From the NCBI GenBank assembly GCA_031264605.1, contig JAISDQ010000154.1:1-10468 (forward strand): a DNA stretch of 10,468 nt. Reading direction: 5' to 3'. The translations under genes were made by a program, and so were the position numbers. This stretch comes from Synergistaceae bacterium (GTDB lineage: Bacteria; Synergistota; Synergistia; Synergistales; Synergistaceae). Under the pieces are notes generated by a model. That model saw only the letters and a program-made list of their open reading frames with translations, was not told where the DNA came from and ran no database searches. Shown here in pieces: positions 1 through 5,875 of the stretch (position 1 is the stretch's first letter; every line of letters begins with the position of its first letter).

Positions 1-3
1 AAC

Positions 4-47
4 AAAACATCCGGTGTCTTCACAAGTACTCGACACCGGATGTTTTT
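4..47. terminator. Perfect 15-bp hairpin terminator, probably bidirectional
   Basis: Bases 4-18 are perfectly complementary to bases 32-46, around a 13-nt loop. The stem is flanked by A's on the left and T's on the right, so it can act as an intrinsic terminator on either strand. It lies 13 bp inside the terminal repeats of the insertion sequence, so it most likely closes the transposase operon, or shields the element from outside transcription. The transposase itself is left of the window. Confidence 0.85.
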
Positions 48-59
48 GAGGCTAAAAGA

Positions 60-111
60 GGACATTTTCTCAGACGAATTAACCTCTTTTTTGCGGACAT
101 TTTCTCAGACG
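60..111. repeat. Tandem 17-bp subterminal IS repeats
   Basis: Identical copies lie at 60-76 and 95-111, with core GGACATTTTCTCAGACG. A related sequence with two mismatches lies at 4598-4614. They are probably transposase-binding sites at the element end. The inner copy is missing at the second site, suggesting that end belongs to a diverged or eroded element. Confidence 0.75.
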
Positions 112-118
112 CTTGACA

Positions 119-291
119 GACGACGTTTGCGACCCTCAAATCCGCAGGTTGGGCACTTGGAAACGGTGCTTAATCCGGTGATAATACTAATTAAAGCAAA
201 ATCGAACTTTCACCCAATGAGTGAAAAGGCCGAATTGCGTGAATCCAGAGATATACGCCATTCACAGAAATTTAAACTCGTCAATCTGTGG
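119..291. other. AT-richer segment between IS end and SDR pseudogene
   Basis: No convincing gene is seen here. The stretch is visibly richer in A/T than the sequence to its right. On the minus strand a frame open from about 221 down to a stop inside the IS end reads a short CxxC motif (KCPTCGFEG, about 142-168) and then runs into the IS tip. It has no usable start codon in the window and could be the broken end of a zinc-ribbon protein. A short inverted repeat (TTTCAC/GTGAAA, about 208-227) is also present. Its origin is unknown; it may be a second transferred or rearranged fragment. Confidence 0.4.
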
Positions 292-711
292 ATGCGGTTG
301 GCGGGTTTGGGCTGGCAGGTCGCGGTCACGGGGCGGAGAAAAAACCTTCTGGATGAAATAGTTGCCAGCAAACCGGACGCTATTTTCGCGTCCGCGTTCG
401 ACGCCGACGAAACCGGCGCGCTTCCAGGCCGGCTGGAGGAGACCGTCGCTCGGCTGGACGGGATGGATCTCCTGGTCATCTGCGCGGGATGCGGTTATCT
501 GAATGCCGACCTGTCACCGGAGCCGGAATTGCAAACAGTCGCTACAAATGTCGCCGCTTTTACCGTCAGCGCCGCCTGGGCGTTCAATTATTTCAAGAAA
601 CAGGGGCATGGGCACATCACGGCTATAACCTCTGTCGGCGGAATGTTTGGAGAAGGAGCCGCGCCCGCATATTCCGCTTCCAAGGCATACCGGATCATTT
701 ATATTGATTAA
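292..711 (+). pseudogene. Short-chain dehydrogenase/reductase fragment, truncated at both ends
   Basis: The reading frame from about 295 to 708 matches the middle of a classical NAD(P)-dependent short-chain dehydrogenase. It has the second beta strand and its basic cofactor-specificity loop (VAVTGRR), the VICAG strand equivalent to the NNAG motif, the NVAAF helix, the catalytic serine in ITSVGG, and the YSASK catalytic Tyr-Lys pair at 670-684. The first strand with its GxxxGxG nucleotide-binding loop is absent, replaced by the AT-rich segment. The protein stops at 709, seven residues after the YxxxK motif plus one, where family members continue for roughly 60-100 residues. About 138 residues of an expected 240-250 remain, so it cannot fold as a working enzyme. 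The same frame is open back to position 40 through IS sequence, but that extension is not part of the family. Native substrate unknown. Confidence 0.8.
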
Positions 712-746
712 TGGGCGGGAACTCGCACCGCTCCCGCCCATTTTTT
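710..746 (+). terminator. Rho-independent terminator after the SDR remnant
   Basis: Bases 710-720 pair perfectly with 732-742 in a GC-rich 11-bp stem with an 11-nt loop, followed by a T-run at 741-746. The T-run is on the plus strand, so it serves rightward transcription reaching the SDR remnant. On the minus strand the stem also stands 8 bp past the stop codon of aas and may help to end that transcript, though it lacks a good U-tract in that direction. The stem begins at the pseudogene's stop codon, which suggests that the missing SDR C-terminus was lost by a deletion ending at the terminator. Confidence 0.85.
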
Positions 747-754
747 GGTTCCAG

Positions 755-2872
755 TCACTCCGCCGCCATATTTGCGGCGGTTTTGTAATCTACCTTTCCG
801 ACGCCTATTCTTGGGAGGGCGTCCACCACGATCACTTTTTTCGGTATCGCGATTTCCGCCATGCCATTTTTGGCCAGAGCGGCGCGCAGTTCCTCGCGGT
901 CGGCGTTTTTGCGCTCGGTCAGGAGCACTATCGACTCTCCCTTGCTGTCGTCGCCCGATAGGCTCACCGCCGCGTGAGGCTCGTCGGGCCATACCTCCTG
1001 CACGGCTTCCTCGACGTACGCGAGAGAGACCATCTCGCCGCCTATTTTGGCGAACCGCTTTGCCCGGCCGATTATCGTTATGAAACCGTCTTCGTCGATG
1101 GTGACTATGTCTCCCGTGTCGTAGCCGGTCTCGGGGGGCGGGACGATCGAACCGTCGGCCTTGATGTAGCCCTTCATGATATTTGGGCCTTTCACGATCA
1201 GACGGCCGCCCTCCTCTATGCCCTCCACCGGGGCGAGGCTCGTTTTCGTCCTAGCCAGAGCGAGACCTATGGAACCCGGTTTGTTGCGGCCCCTCCTGTT
1301 GACTCCGACCACCGGGGTACACTCGGTGACGCCGTAACCTTCCAGCACCTGTACGCCGAATTTGTCGGACCAGAGCTTCGCGGTGGACTCCTTGAGCTTG
1401 TCGCCGCCGCATATCGCGTAACGAATCTCGAAAAAATCGAACGGGTCGGCGTTCTTCGCGTATCCGGCCAAAAACGCGTTGGTGCCCAGAAGCACGGTGC
1501 CCCTGGCCTCGTACGAGAACTGCGGGATTTTTTTGTAGTGCAGCGGCGTCGGGTAAACGGCGATCGGCATGCCGGTGGACAGCGGCATTATCGTCCCCGT
1601 GCACAGCCCGAAGCTGTGAAACATCGGCATCACGTCGATCAGCACGTCAGTCGCGTAAAAATCGAGGGTCGTGCGCACCTGCGCCGTGTTCGCCTGCACG
1701 TTCAAAAACGACAGCGCCACCGGCTTCGGCGTTCCTTCAGAACCCGAAGTGAAAAGCACTATGGCCGTGCGTTCCGCGTATTTTTCGGGATCCGGCGTGG
1801 GGCGGGCGAAACGGGCGGAGACCGCGCAGGATAGTTTTTGGAGGGCGGACATAGCCGAGACCAGGTCCTCGATGTATTTTACCACTATGCCTTCTCCGGA
1901 CAGAGAGTCGACTAGCGGCTGAAACTTGCCTTCCTCCACGAAACGCCTGCTCGTGACCATCACGCCTACCTTCGCTATGCGGCACGCGTCCTTCAGCGAA
2001 CGCGCGCCCATCGAGTAGTTTATCATCGCGGGTTCCCTGTCGGCGCGCTGTGTTCCTATCATCATCGCCAGGGTTGCGACCGCGTTCGGCATCATTATGC
2101 CTATCCGTTCGTCGCGCGCGGCAAGCGATTCGGTTATTTTGCGCATGACCAGCACCAGCGTTATGAATCTGTTCCAGTCGGTCTTTGTGCCGTCGGGCTC
2201 TATAGCGACGACGTGTCCGCCGCCCCACAGGCGGCGCTGTTCGAGTAGCGTGTCGAAAAGAGGCTTTTTGTCCCACAGGCCGAGCATCATGGTATCGGTT
2301 ATCATGCGCTCCACACGCTGGCGGGCGTAATTCCTGACGGAACCGTCGTTGTCCAGCTTTTCGGCTTCCCCCGAGAGCAGCGTGACGCGCGGGGCTGTCT
2401 TTCGCGCGAGTCTCCCATTCATGCGGGAAAACGGCGTGAACTGCATATTGCACGCCCGCGCGGGCACGATCCACGCGCCGCTCGATTCCATGGCGGCGAC
2501 GGCAGAGTCGGACAGCTTCATCAGAAGGCCGCTCGTCGTCGGTTCCGGTTCGGGGCAGAGCGCCAAAAAATTGCCCTTCTTCCACAGCGCGTCGATATGT
2601 TTCAGCGCGAAGGGATCGTTTTGGTCGACCACCGCGTAATTGAACGCCGATTTCAAATACCGGAACCACTTCTGACGCGCGGTCGAAGGCGATATCACGG
2701 CGATCGGTTCTCGCCTCGAAAAGAGGGAGAACAGCAGCAGGTCGAGGTATGACGCGTGGTGCGGCGCCAGTATCACCCTTTCGCCCGTCCTCAATGCCGC
2801 GTCGAGCGTTTCCAGCCTGATCACCGGCCTGAACAGTATTTTGAAGAACAGCTTCACCAGAAATTTAAACAT
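755..2872 (-). CDS. aas: Aas-like bifunctional lysophospholipid acyltransferase / acyl-ACP ligase
   Basis: The 705-residue product matches E. coli Aas (719 aa) along its length. Aas re-acylates 2-acyl-glycerophosphoethanolamine at the inner membrane, using fatty acid activated on ACP. Residues 1-180 form a PlsC-type acyltransferase domain with the HX4D motif intact at H39/D44. The following block reads PEPEPTTSG (107-115) where E. coli has PEGRITTTG, so the usual Gly and Arg of motif III are lost. Residues about 200-705 form an acyl-AMP ligase with the TSGSEG P-loop (375-380, then TPKP rather than TPKG), GYGVTE (512-517), YDTGD (584-588), the hinge GRAKRFAKIGGE (602-613) and a catalytic-lysine position K693. 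The ATG at 2872 is preferred over the in-frame GTG at 2881 because AGGTGG at 2883-2878 sits 5 nt upstream of it. There is no fused transporter domain. The ligase looks functional; acyl transfer to lysophospholipid is less certain. Confidence 0.88.
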   Translation of the reverse strand: MFKFLVKLFFKILFRPVIRLETLDAALRTGERVILAPHHASYLDLLLFSLFSRREPIAVISPSTARQKWFRYLKSAFNYAVVDQNDPFALKHIDALWKKGNFLALCPEPEPTTSGLLMKLSDSAVAAMESSGAWIVPARACNMQFTPFSRMNGRLARKTAPRVTLLSGEAEKLDNDGSVRNYARQRVERMITDTMMLGLWDKKPLFDTLLEQRRLWGGGHVVAIEPDGTKTDWNRFITLVLVMRKITESLAARDERIGIMMPNAVATLAMMIGTQRADREPAMINYSMGARSLKDACRIAKVGVMVTSRRFVEEGKFQPLVDSLSGEGIVVKYIEDLVSAMSALQKLSCAVSARFARPTPDPEKYAERTAIVLFTSGSEGTPKPVALSFLNVQANTAQVRTTLDFYATDVLIDVMPMFHSFGLCTGTIMPLSTGMPIAVYPTPLHYKKIPQFSYEARGTVLLGTNAFLAGYAKNADPFDFFEIRYAICGGDKLKESTAKLWSDKFGVQVLEGYGVTECTPVVGVNRRGRNKPGSIGLALARTKTSLAPVEGIEEGGRLIVKGPNIMKGYIKADGSIVPPPETGYDTGDIVTIDEDGFITIIGRAKRFAKIGGEMVSLAYVEEAVQEVWPDEPHAAVSLSGDDSKGESIVLLTERKNADREELRAALAKNGMAEIAIPKKVIVVDALPRIGVGKVDYKTAANMAAE

Positions 2873-2877
2873 GTACG

Positions 2878-2884
2878 CCACCTC
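2878..2884 (-). promoter_or_regulatory. Ribosome binding site that fixes the aas start
   Basis: GAGGTGG on the minus strand ends 5 nt before the ATG at 2872-2870. The alternative upstream GTG at 2881-2879 lies inside this motif and has no Shine-Dalgarno of its own, so the shorter protein is favoured. Confidence 0.7.
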
Positions 2885-3011
2885 ACGGAACTATTTTACC
2901 TGATTGAACGTGATCATTCCTGCGATTTTAATTTTTCCTGTTACGGTTGAGAATGTGGTGTTATTTTAGCAGAAAAAACATGCCGGCCATCGAACAAAAT
3001 ACATAAAAACG

Positions 3012-3035
3012 CGTTTTTTCGGCCGTTTTTTCGGC
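3012..3035. repeat. 12-bp perfect tandem duplication in the aas-pncB intergenic region
   Basis: CGTTTTTTCGGC occurs twice head to tail (3012-3023 and 3024-3035). It lies in the 259-bp divergent promoter region, about 55-80 bp upstream of the pncB -10 box. It could be a pair of protein-binding sites or a replication-slippage duplication. The rest of the 2885-3067 stretch is AT-rich, with T- and A-runs but no open reading frame of note. Possible -10-like TAAAAT hexamers facing aas are present there without convincing -35 partners. Confidence 0.6.
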
Positions 3036-3067
3036 AGGGGGCTTTTTCAGGCTCGCGCGTATTTTCA

Positions 3068-3088
3068 CGCCGCCCTGCGCGGGCGGTG
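3068..3088. promoter_or_regulatory. GC-rich palindrome in the pncB promoter, possible operator
   Basis: CCGCCC (3070-3075) pairs with GGGCGG (3081-3086) around a 5-nt centre, extendable by two pairs at 3068-3069 and 3087-3088 with one G:T. It occupies the space where a -35 box would be, immediately upstream of the extended -10. A regulator bound here would block RNA polymerase, so an operator for NAD-salvage control is plausible. No known NAD-regulator consensus is recognised in it. Confidence 0.4.
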
Positions 3089-3089
3089 G

Positions 3090-3098
3090 TGATATAAT
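3090..3098 (+). promoter_or_regulatory. Extended -10 promoter of pncB
   Basis: TGATATAAT is a perfect extended -10 element (TG, one base, then TATAAT at 3093-3098). No good -35 hexamer is found at 17 bp, which is usual for extended -10 promoters. Transcription would start near 3105, giving a leader of about 27 nt that carries AAGGA at 3118-3122 before the ATG at 3132. Confidence 0.65.
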
Positions 3099-3131
3099 GC
3101 GCGGAACGCACTATAAAAAGGATGTGGTTCC

Positions 3132-4337
3132 ATGTACGCCGAGCCTATAGTAAAAAGCCTGCTCGAAAACGATCTGTACAAGTTCAGCATGTGGCAGGCG
3201 CTCATGCATAGCCATCCCGGAGCCCGCGCGGTATACTCCTTCATCTGCCGCAACGCTCCCGAATACCCTCTTGCTCTCCTGCTCGACGACGTAAACCGCG
3301 AACTCGACCATCTGTGCGAGCTTCACTTCACGCAGGAAGATCTGGACTACCTCAATTCCCTGAGCTACATCAAAGAGGACTTCGTCGATTACCTGACGGT
3401 CTTCCGTTTTCAGAGGCGGTTCATAAAATTGAGCGCCGACGGCGGCAATCTGATGATCGAGGCTTCCGGGCCGCTCGTCCACGTCATGGGATTCGAGATT
3501 TTCGTGCTCTATATAGTGAGCGAGCTGTATTACAGAAGGCTCAGGACCGAGGGAATCATCGAGGACGCGAGAGAACGCCTGCGTGAAAAAATTGCCCTTC
3601 TGAAGCGCGAACCCGGCATCTCCGACCCCGACAGCCCGTTCATAATGTTCGATTTCGGGCTTCGGCGCAGATACTCGGCCCAATGGCAGAAAGAAGTAGT
3701 GGCAACGCTCGCCGCTGAGCTGCCCGGTCAGTTCAAGGGGACGTCAAACGTCCTGTTGGCCAGGGAACTGGGAATAGCGCCGGTCGGTACCATGGCGCAC
3801 GAATACATGCAGGCTTTTCAGGGGTTCGGCATCAGGCTGCGCGATTTTCAGAAAGCGTCGCTCGAGGCGTGGGTGCAGGAGTTCCGCGGCGATCTGGGCA
3901 CGGCGCTCACTGACGTGATCGGCATAGACGCTTTCCTGGCCGACTTCGATCTCTACTTCGCCAAATTGTTCGACGGCCTGCGCCACGACTCGGGCGACCC
4001 GTTCGAGTGGGGCGAAAAGGTGATCGCGCACTACAGGAAACTTCGAATCGACCCGCGCGTCAAGCGGCTCGTCTTTTCCGACGGGCTCGACCTGCCGAGC
4101 GCGCTCGCCATATACCGGCATTTCAAGGGCCGTATTCAGGTCTCGTTCGGGATAGGGACGAACCTCACCAACGATACTCCCATAGAGGCGCTCAACATCG
4201 TGATGAAGATGACGGGATGCAACGGCCAGCCCGTCGCCAAGATATCGGACTCGCCGGGCAAGACGACGGGCGTCGACGAGACTTTCATGGCGTATCTCAG
4301 GCAGGTATTCAACAAGCCGTTAATCGGGGAGGCATAA
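3132..4337 (+). CDS. pncB: Nicotinate phosphoribosyltransferase
   Basis: The 401-residue product closely matches the E. coli PncB type of nicotinate phosphoribosyltransferase (about 400 aa). It joins nicotinate to PRPP with ATP hydrolysis, making nicotinate mononucleotide, the entry step of NAD salvage (Preiss-Handler pathway), in the cytoplasm. Family landmarks are present: the NDLYKFSM N-terminus (13-20), FDFGLRRR (173-180), GTSNVLLAR (203-211), GTMAHEYMQ (219-227) with H223 at the position of the histidine phosphorylated in the family, GLRHDSGDP (282-290) for PRPP, VFSDGLD (314-320), SFGIGTNLT (338-346) and AKISDSPGK (369-377). Start ATG 3132 has an AAGGA ribosome site and an extended -10 promoter just upstream. 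It appears to be a single-gene unit ended by the hairpin at 4547-4580. It diverges from aas with no obvious functional link. Confidence 0.96.
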   Translation: MYAEPIVKSLLENDLYKFSMWQALMHSHPGARAVYSFICRNAPEYPLALLLDDVNRELDHLCELHFTQEDLDYLNSLSYIKEDFVDYLTVFRFQRRFIKLSADGGNLMIEASGPLVHVMGFEIFVLYIVSELYYRRLRTEGIIEDARERLREKIALLKREPGISDPDSPFIMFDFGLRRRYSAQWQKEVVATLAAELPGQFKGTSNVLLARELGIAPVGTMAHEYMQAFQGFGIRLRDFQKASLEAWVQEFRGDLGTALTDVIGIDAFLADFDLYFAKLFDGLRHDSGDPFEWGEKVIAHYRKLRIDPRVKRLVFSDGLDLPSALAIYRHFKGRIQVSFGIGTNLTNDTPIEALNIVMKMTGCNGQPVAKISDSPGKTTGVDETFMAYLRQVFNKPLIGEA

Positions 4338-4546
4338 TACTGGGCGCGTCGGTCGGCATTGCGCATTCGGAGGTCATGCCGGTGCACGGCGCGGATTTCG
4401 CGTTGGTCGGCCTCGCTATGCTTGAAAATTACATGCGCGATATCTTGCGAGGCCCGCAGGTTCCCCAAAACCGCGAAGCGAGGAGACGTTTTCAACGCGT
4501 AAAACAAAATATGGGAGCAAGTATCGCAACCATATCACTGAGACAG
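4338..4546 (+). pseudogene. Decayed coding remnant, possibly a ClC chloride-channel fragment
   Basis: The frame running past pncB (stop at 4562-4564) reads IILGASVGIAHS and then GADFALVGLA (about 4330-4415). This is weakly reminiscent of the conserved Gly-rich / FALVGMA stretch of ClC-type chloride channels. Similarity stops after that and the remainder looks random, ending in the terminator hairpin. An alternative is a small real ORF from GTG 4382, behind GGAGG at 4369-4373, of about 61 codons; its product is unrecognised. No complete gene is visible in this 210-bp stretch. I judge it a leftover of deletions associated with the neighbouring IS end. Confidence 0.25.
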
Positions 4547-4587
4547 ACTCCCGGTGTGCGTTGAACGCCACGCCGGGAGTTGTTTGA
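4547..4587 (+). terminator. Hairpin terminator downstream of pncB
   Basis: Bases 4547-4558 pair with 4569-4580 (12 bp, one G:T). Two more pairs close over a one-base bulge to a small TTGAA loop. A T-rich but interrupted tail follows on the plus strand. It would end rightward transcription from pncB or from whatever gene formerly lay at 4338-4546. It gives no useful U-tract for the phosphatase operon coming from the right. Confidence 0.7.
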
Positions 4588-4591
4588 CAAT

Positions 4592-5383
4592 TTAAACGGA
4601 CATTTTCCCTGACGCTTGACACGATTTCAGAAATATAAAAGAAATATTGTCCCGGCACCTCAGAGACAGCAATTTTTCCCTCAGATAATCCGCGCACTCG
4701 GGGAAATCGCGGCAGAGGCCGCGCCCGATGTCGTTCGCCGGCATGGCTTCCCACACGCCGTCGGAACAGATGAAGTAGTCGTCGTACTCGACCCTCGAAA
4801 GGCCCCTGACGTACAGCTCCGGCGTCTCGGGCGAGTCCGCGGCTACGGCGCTCGTCACTATGTTTTTTCGGGGGTGCGTCCTCATCGCGTCCTCATCTAT
4901 ATCGCCGTTTTCGAACAGCGCCTGAACCACCGAATGGTCTTTCGTCAGGCGTTCCATTTCCCCTCCGTTCACCCTGTACGCCCTGCAATCGCCGCAATTG
5001 AACGCCGTGGCCCCGCGCTCGCGCAATATCAGCCCGGCGAAGGCCGCGCCCATTTGCGACAGGTTAGGATTTTGACGGGCTTGGGACGCCATTTGCCCGG
5101 CGGCGCGCTCAACCGCGCCTTGAATAGCCTCCCTGTCGCGCTCCGGGTCGAAAGTATCGCCGACGCTCACGCGGACGAGTTCGTCCGCGAGTATGCGGGC
5201 CGCAACAGCCCCGCCCTCGTATCCACCCATGCCGTCGATCACGGCGAACAGAGCGGGATATTCAGCGGCCTCGGCGACCTCGCGCGCGTCCATGTCACGG
5301 CTGTGAACGAGTCCGTTCACGCACAGGGCGTCCTGATTTTCGCGTCTCACCGCGCCTCTGTGCGTCACGAAAGCCGCGTTCAC
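4592..5383 (-). CDS. PP2C-family Ser/Thr protein phosphatase, C-terminal tail supplied by an IS end
   Basis: The 263-residue cytoplasmic protein has no membrane segment and carries the bacterial PP2C (Stp/PrpC/PppA-like) signature. It has RRENQD (13-18), metal-binding D50 in VIDGMGG, GD at 131-132, D208 in SDGVW, and D245 in RDN, so both metal sites look intact. The usual MGTT reads MGAA (111-114). It would remove phosphate from Ser/Thr residues, probably those recognised by the FHA protein encoded just upstream. The GTG start at 5383 overlaps the FHA stop as GTGA, with GAAGG 7 nt before it, so translation is coupled. The last nine residues and the stop codon come from the IS tip; the native protein probably ended within a few residues of NISFIFLK. 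It is the last gene of the minus-strand operon as now seen. Confidence 0.92.
   Translation of the reverse strand: MNAAFVTHRGAVRRENQDALCVNGLVHSRDMDAREVAEAAEYPALFAVIDGMGGYEGGAVAARILADELVRVSVGDTFDPERDREAIQGAVERAAGQMASQARQNPNLSQMGAAFAGLILRERGATAFNCGDCRAYRVNGGEMERLTKDHSVVQALFENGDIDEDAMRTHPRKNIVTSAVAADSPETPELYVRGLSRVEYDDYFICSDGVWEAMPANDIGRGLCRDFPECADYLREKLLSLRCRDNISFIFLKSCQASGKMSV
4598..4621. mobile_element. Solo IS end remnant, same tip as at the left edge
   Basis: These 24 bases match 95-118 with only two differences and have the same orientation (tip to the right, lost body to the left). The inner second repeat seen at 60-76 is absent, and no transposase sequence adjoins, so this is an eroded single end. 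The outer boundary coincides with the point where the PP2C reading frame leaves its family, as expected for an insertion into the 3' end of that gene. Confidence 0.6.
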
Positions 5384-5850
5384 CGCGGTACCTTCATTTC
5401 ACACGCGAGCGACAGCGCCACAGTGTCGCCTCCGCTCAGCGGGCACCGCTCTTTGGGTTCGAGCCGGCGTCCGTTCACCCAGGTTCCGTTGGTCGACTCC
5501 AGGTCCTCTATATTCCACACGCCGTTCACGAACGTCACGCGCGCGTGGCGTCTCGATACGGTGCGGAATTTTCCGAAAACATCCCCCGAGTCACCGTGAC
5601 GGCCCAGCACGTGCCCGCTCTGGACGGAAACGGCGCCGCCTTCGGCAGGAAGCGAGAGCGTCAGGACTTCGGGGCGCGATATCATCGTCCCGTCAGAGCA
5701 CGTTTCGGCGTCGGCCGGTTCCGGCGCGGGTGCGGCGGCATTCTCGGCGGCGGGCGCGACCGACGAGAGGTTGGTCATGCATACGCGGCATATCACCTCT
5801 GTCGCGGGGTTTCTCTCGCCGCACGCGGGGCACAGCTTCACCAGCTTCAC
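5380..5850 (-). CDS. Zinc-ribbon plus FHA-domain phosphothreonine-binding protein
   Basis: The 156-residue product begins with a four-cysteine zinc ribbon (C7xxC10, C21xxC24), followed by an Ala/Pro/Glu-rich linker of about 35 residues (30-60). An FHA domain (about 60-152) carries the conserved GR (83-84), SRRHA (99-103) and STNGTWVNG (119-127) motifs that bind phosphothreonine peptides. It is likely an adaptor linking a phosphorylated partner to the AAA+ ATPase encoded upstream. The GTG at 5850 is chosen as start because AGGGGAG at 5866-5860 stands 9 nt before it. The longer frame starting at 5913 would overlap the AAA gene and adds residues without family resemblance. It lies 25 nt after the AAA stop and overlaps the PP2C start by 4 bp. 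No transmembrane segment is visible. Confidence 0.9.
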   Translation of the reverse strand: MKLVKLCPACGERNPATEVICRVCMTNLSSVAPAAENAAAPAPEPADAETCSDGTMISRPEVLTLSLPAEGGAVSVQSGHVLGRHGDSGDVFGKFRTVSRRHARVTFVNGVWNIEDLESTNGTWVNGRRLEPKERCPLSGGDTVALSLACEMKVPR

Positions 5851-5875
5851 GGCCGGCGTCTCCCCTGGCGGCTGT

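Larger units (their letters stand above)
1..118. mobile_element. Outer end of an insertion sequence (body off the left edge)
   Basis: Two identical 17-bp repeats (60-76 and 95-111) stand in tandem 18 bp apart, and the outer one runs on into a tip whose reverse complement begins TGTCAAGCG. A shorter, slightly diverged copy of the same tip occurs at 4598-4621 in the same orientation. Recurrence of a tip beginning TGT with an internal subterminal repeat is what IS21-type and some other DDE-transposase elements show at their ends, where the repeats bind transposase. The family cannot be settled without the transposase gene. Base 118 is taken as the outer boundary because similarity between the two copies stops there. 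Confidence 0.65.

Noticed and set aside
40..291. N-terminal extension of the SDR frame back into the IS end
   Set aside because: The frame is open by chance. It crosses terminator, IS repeats and AT-rich DNA, and shows none of the Rossmann N-terminus expected for the family.
974..1834. Plus-strand open frame of 286 codons inside aas
   Set aside because: Antisense shadow of the acyl-ACP ligase. The composition is unlike a natural protein and it has no start context or motif.
1737..2669. Second minus-strand frame of 310 codons overlapping aas
   Set aside because: Frame-shifted shadow of aas. The aas frame carries all the conserved motifs without interruption.
4616..4636. TTGACA followed by an AT-rich TATAAA as a plus-strand promoter
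   Set aside because: The spacing is only about 14 bp, the TTGACA is part of the IS tip, and no plus-strand gene follows; it would fire antisense to PP2C.
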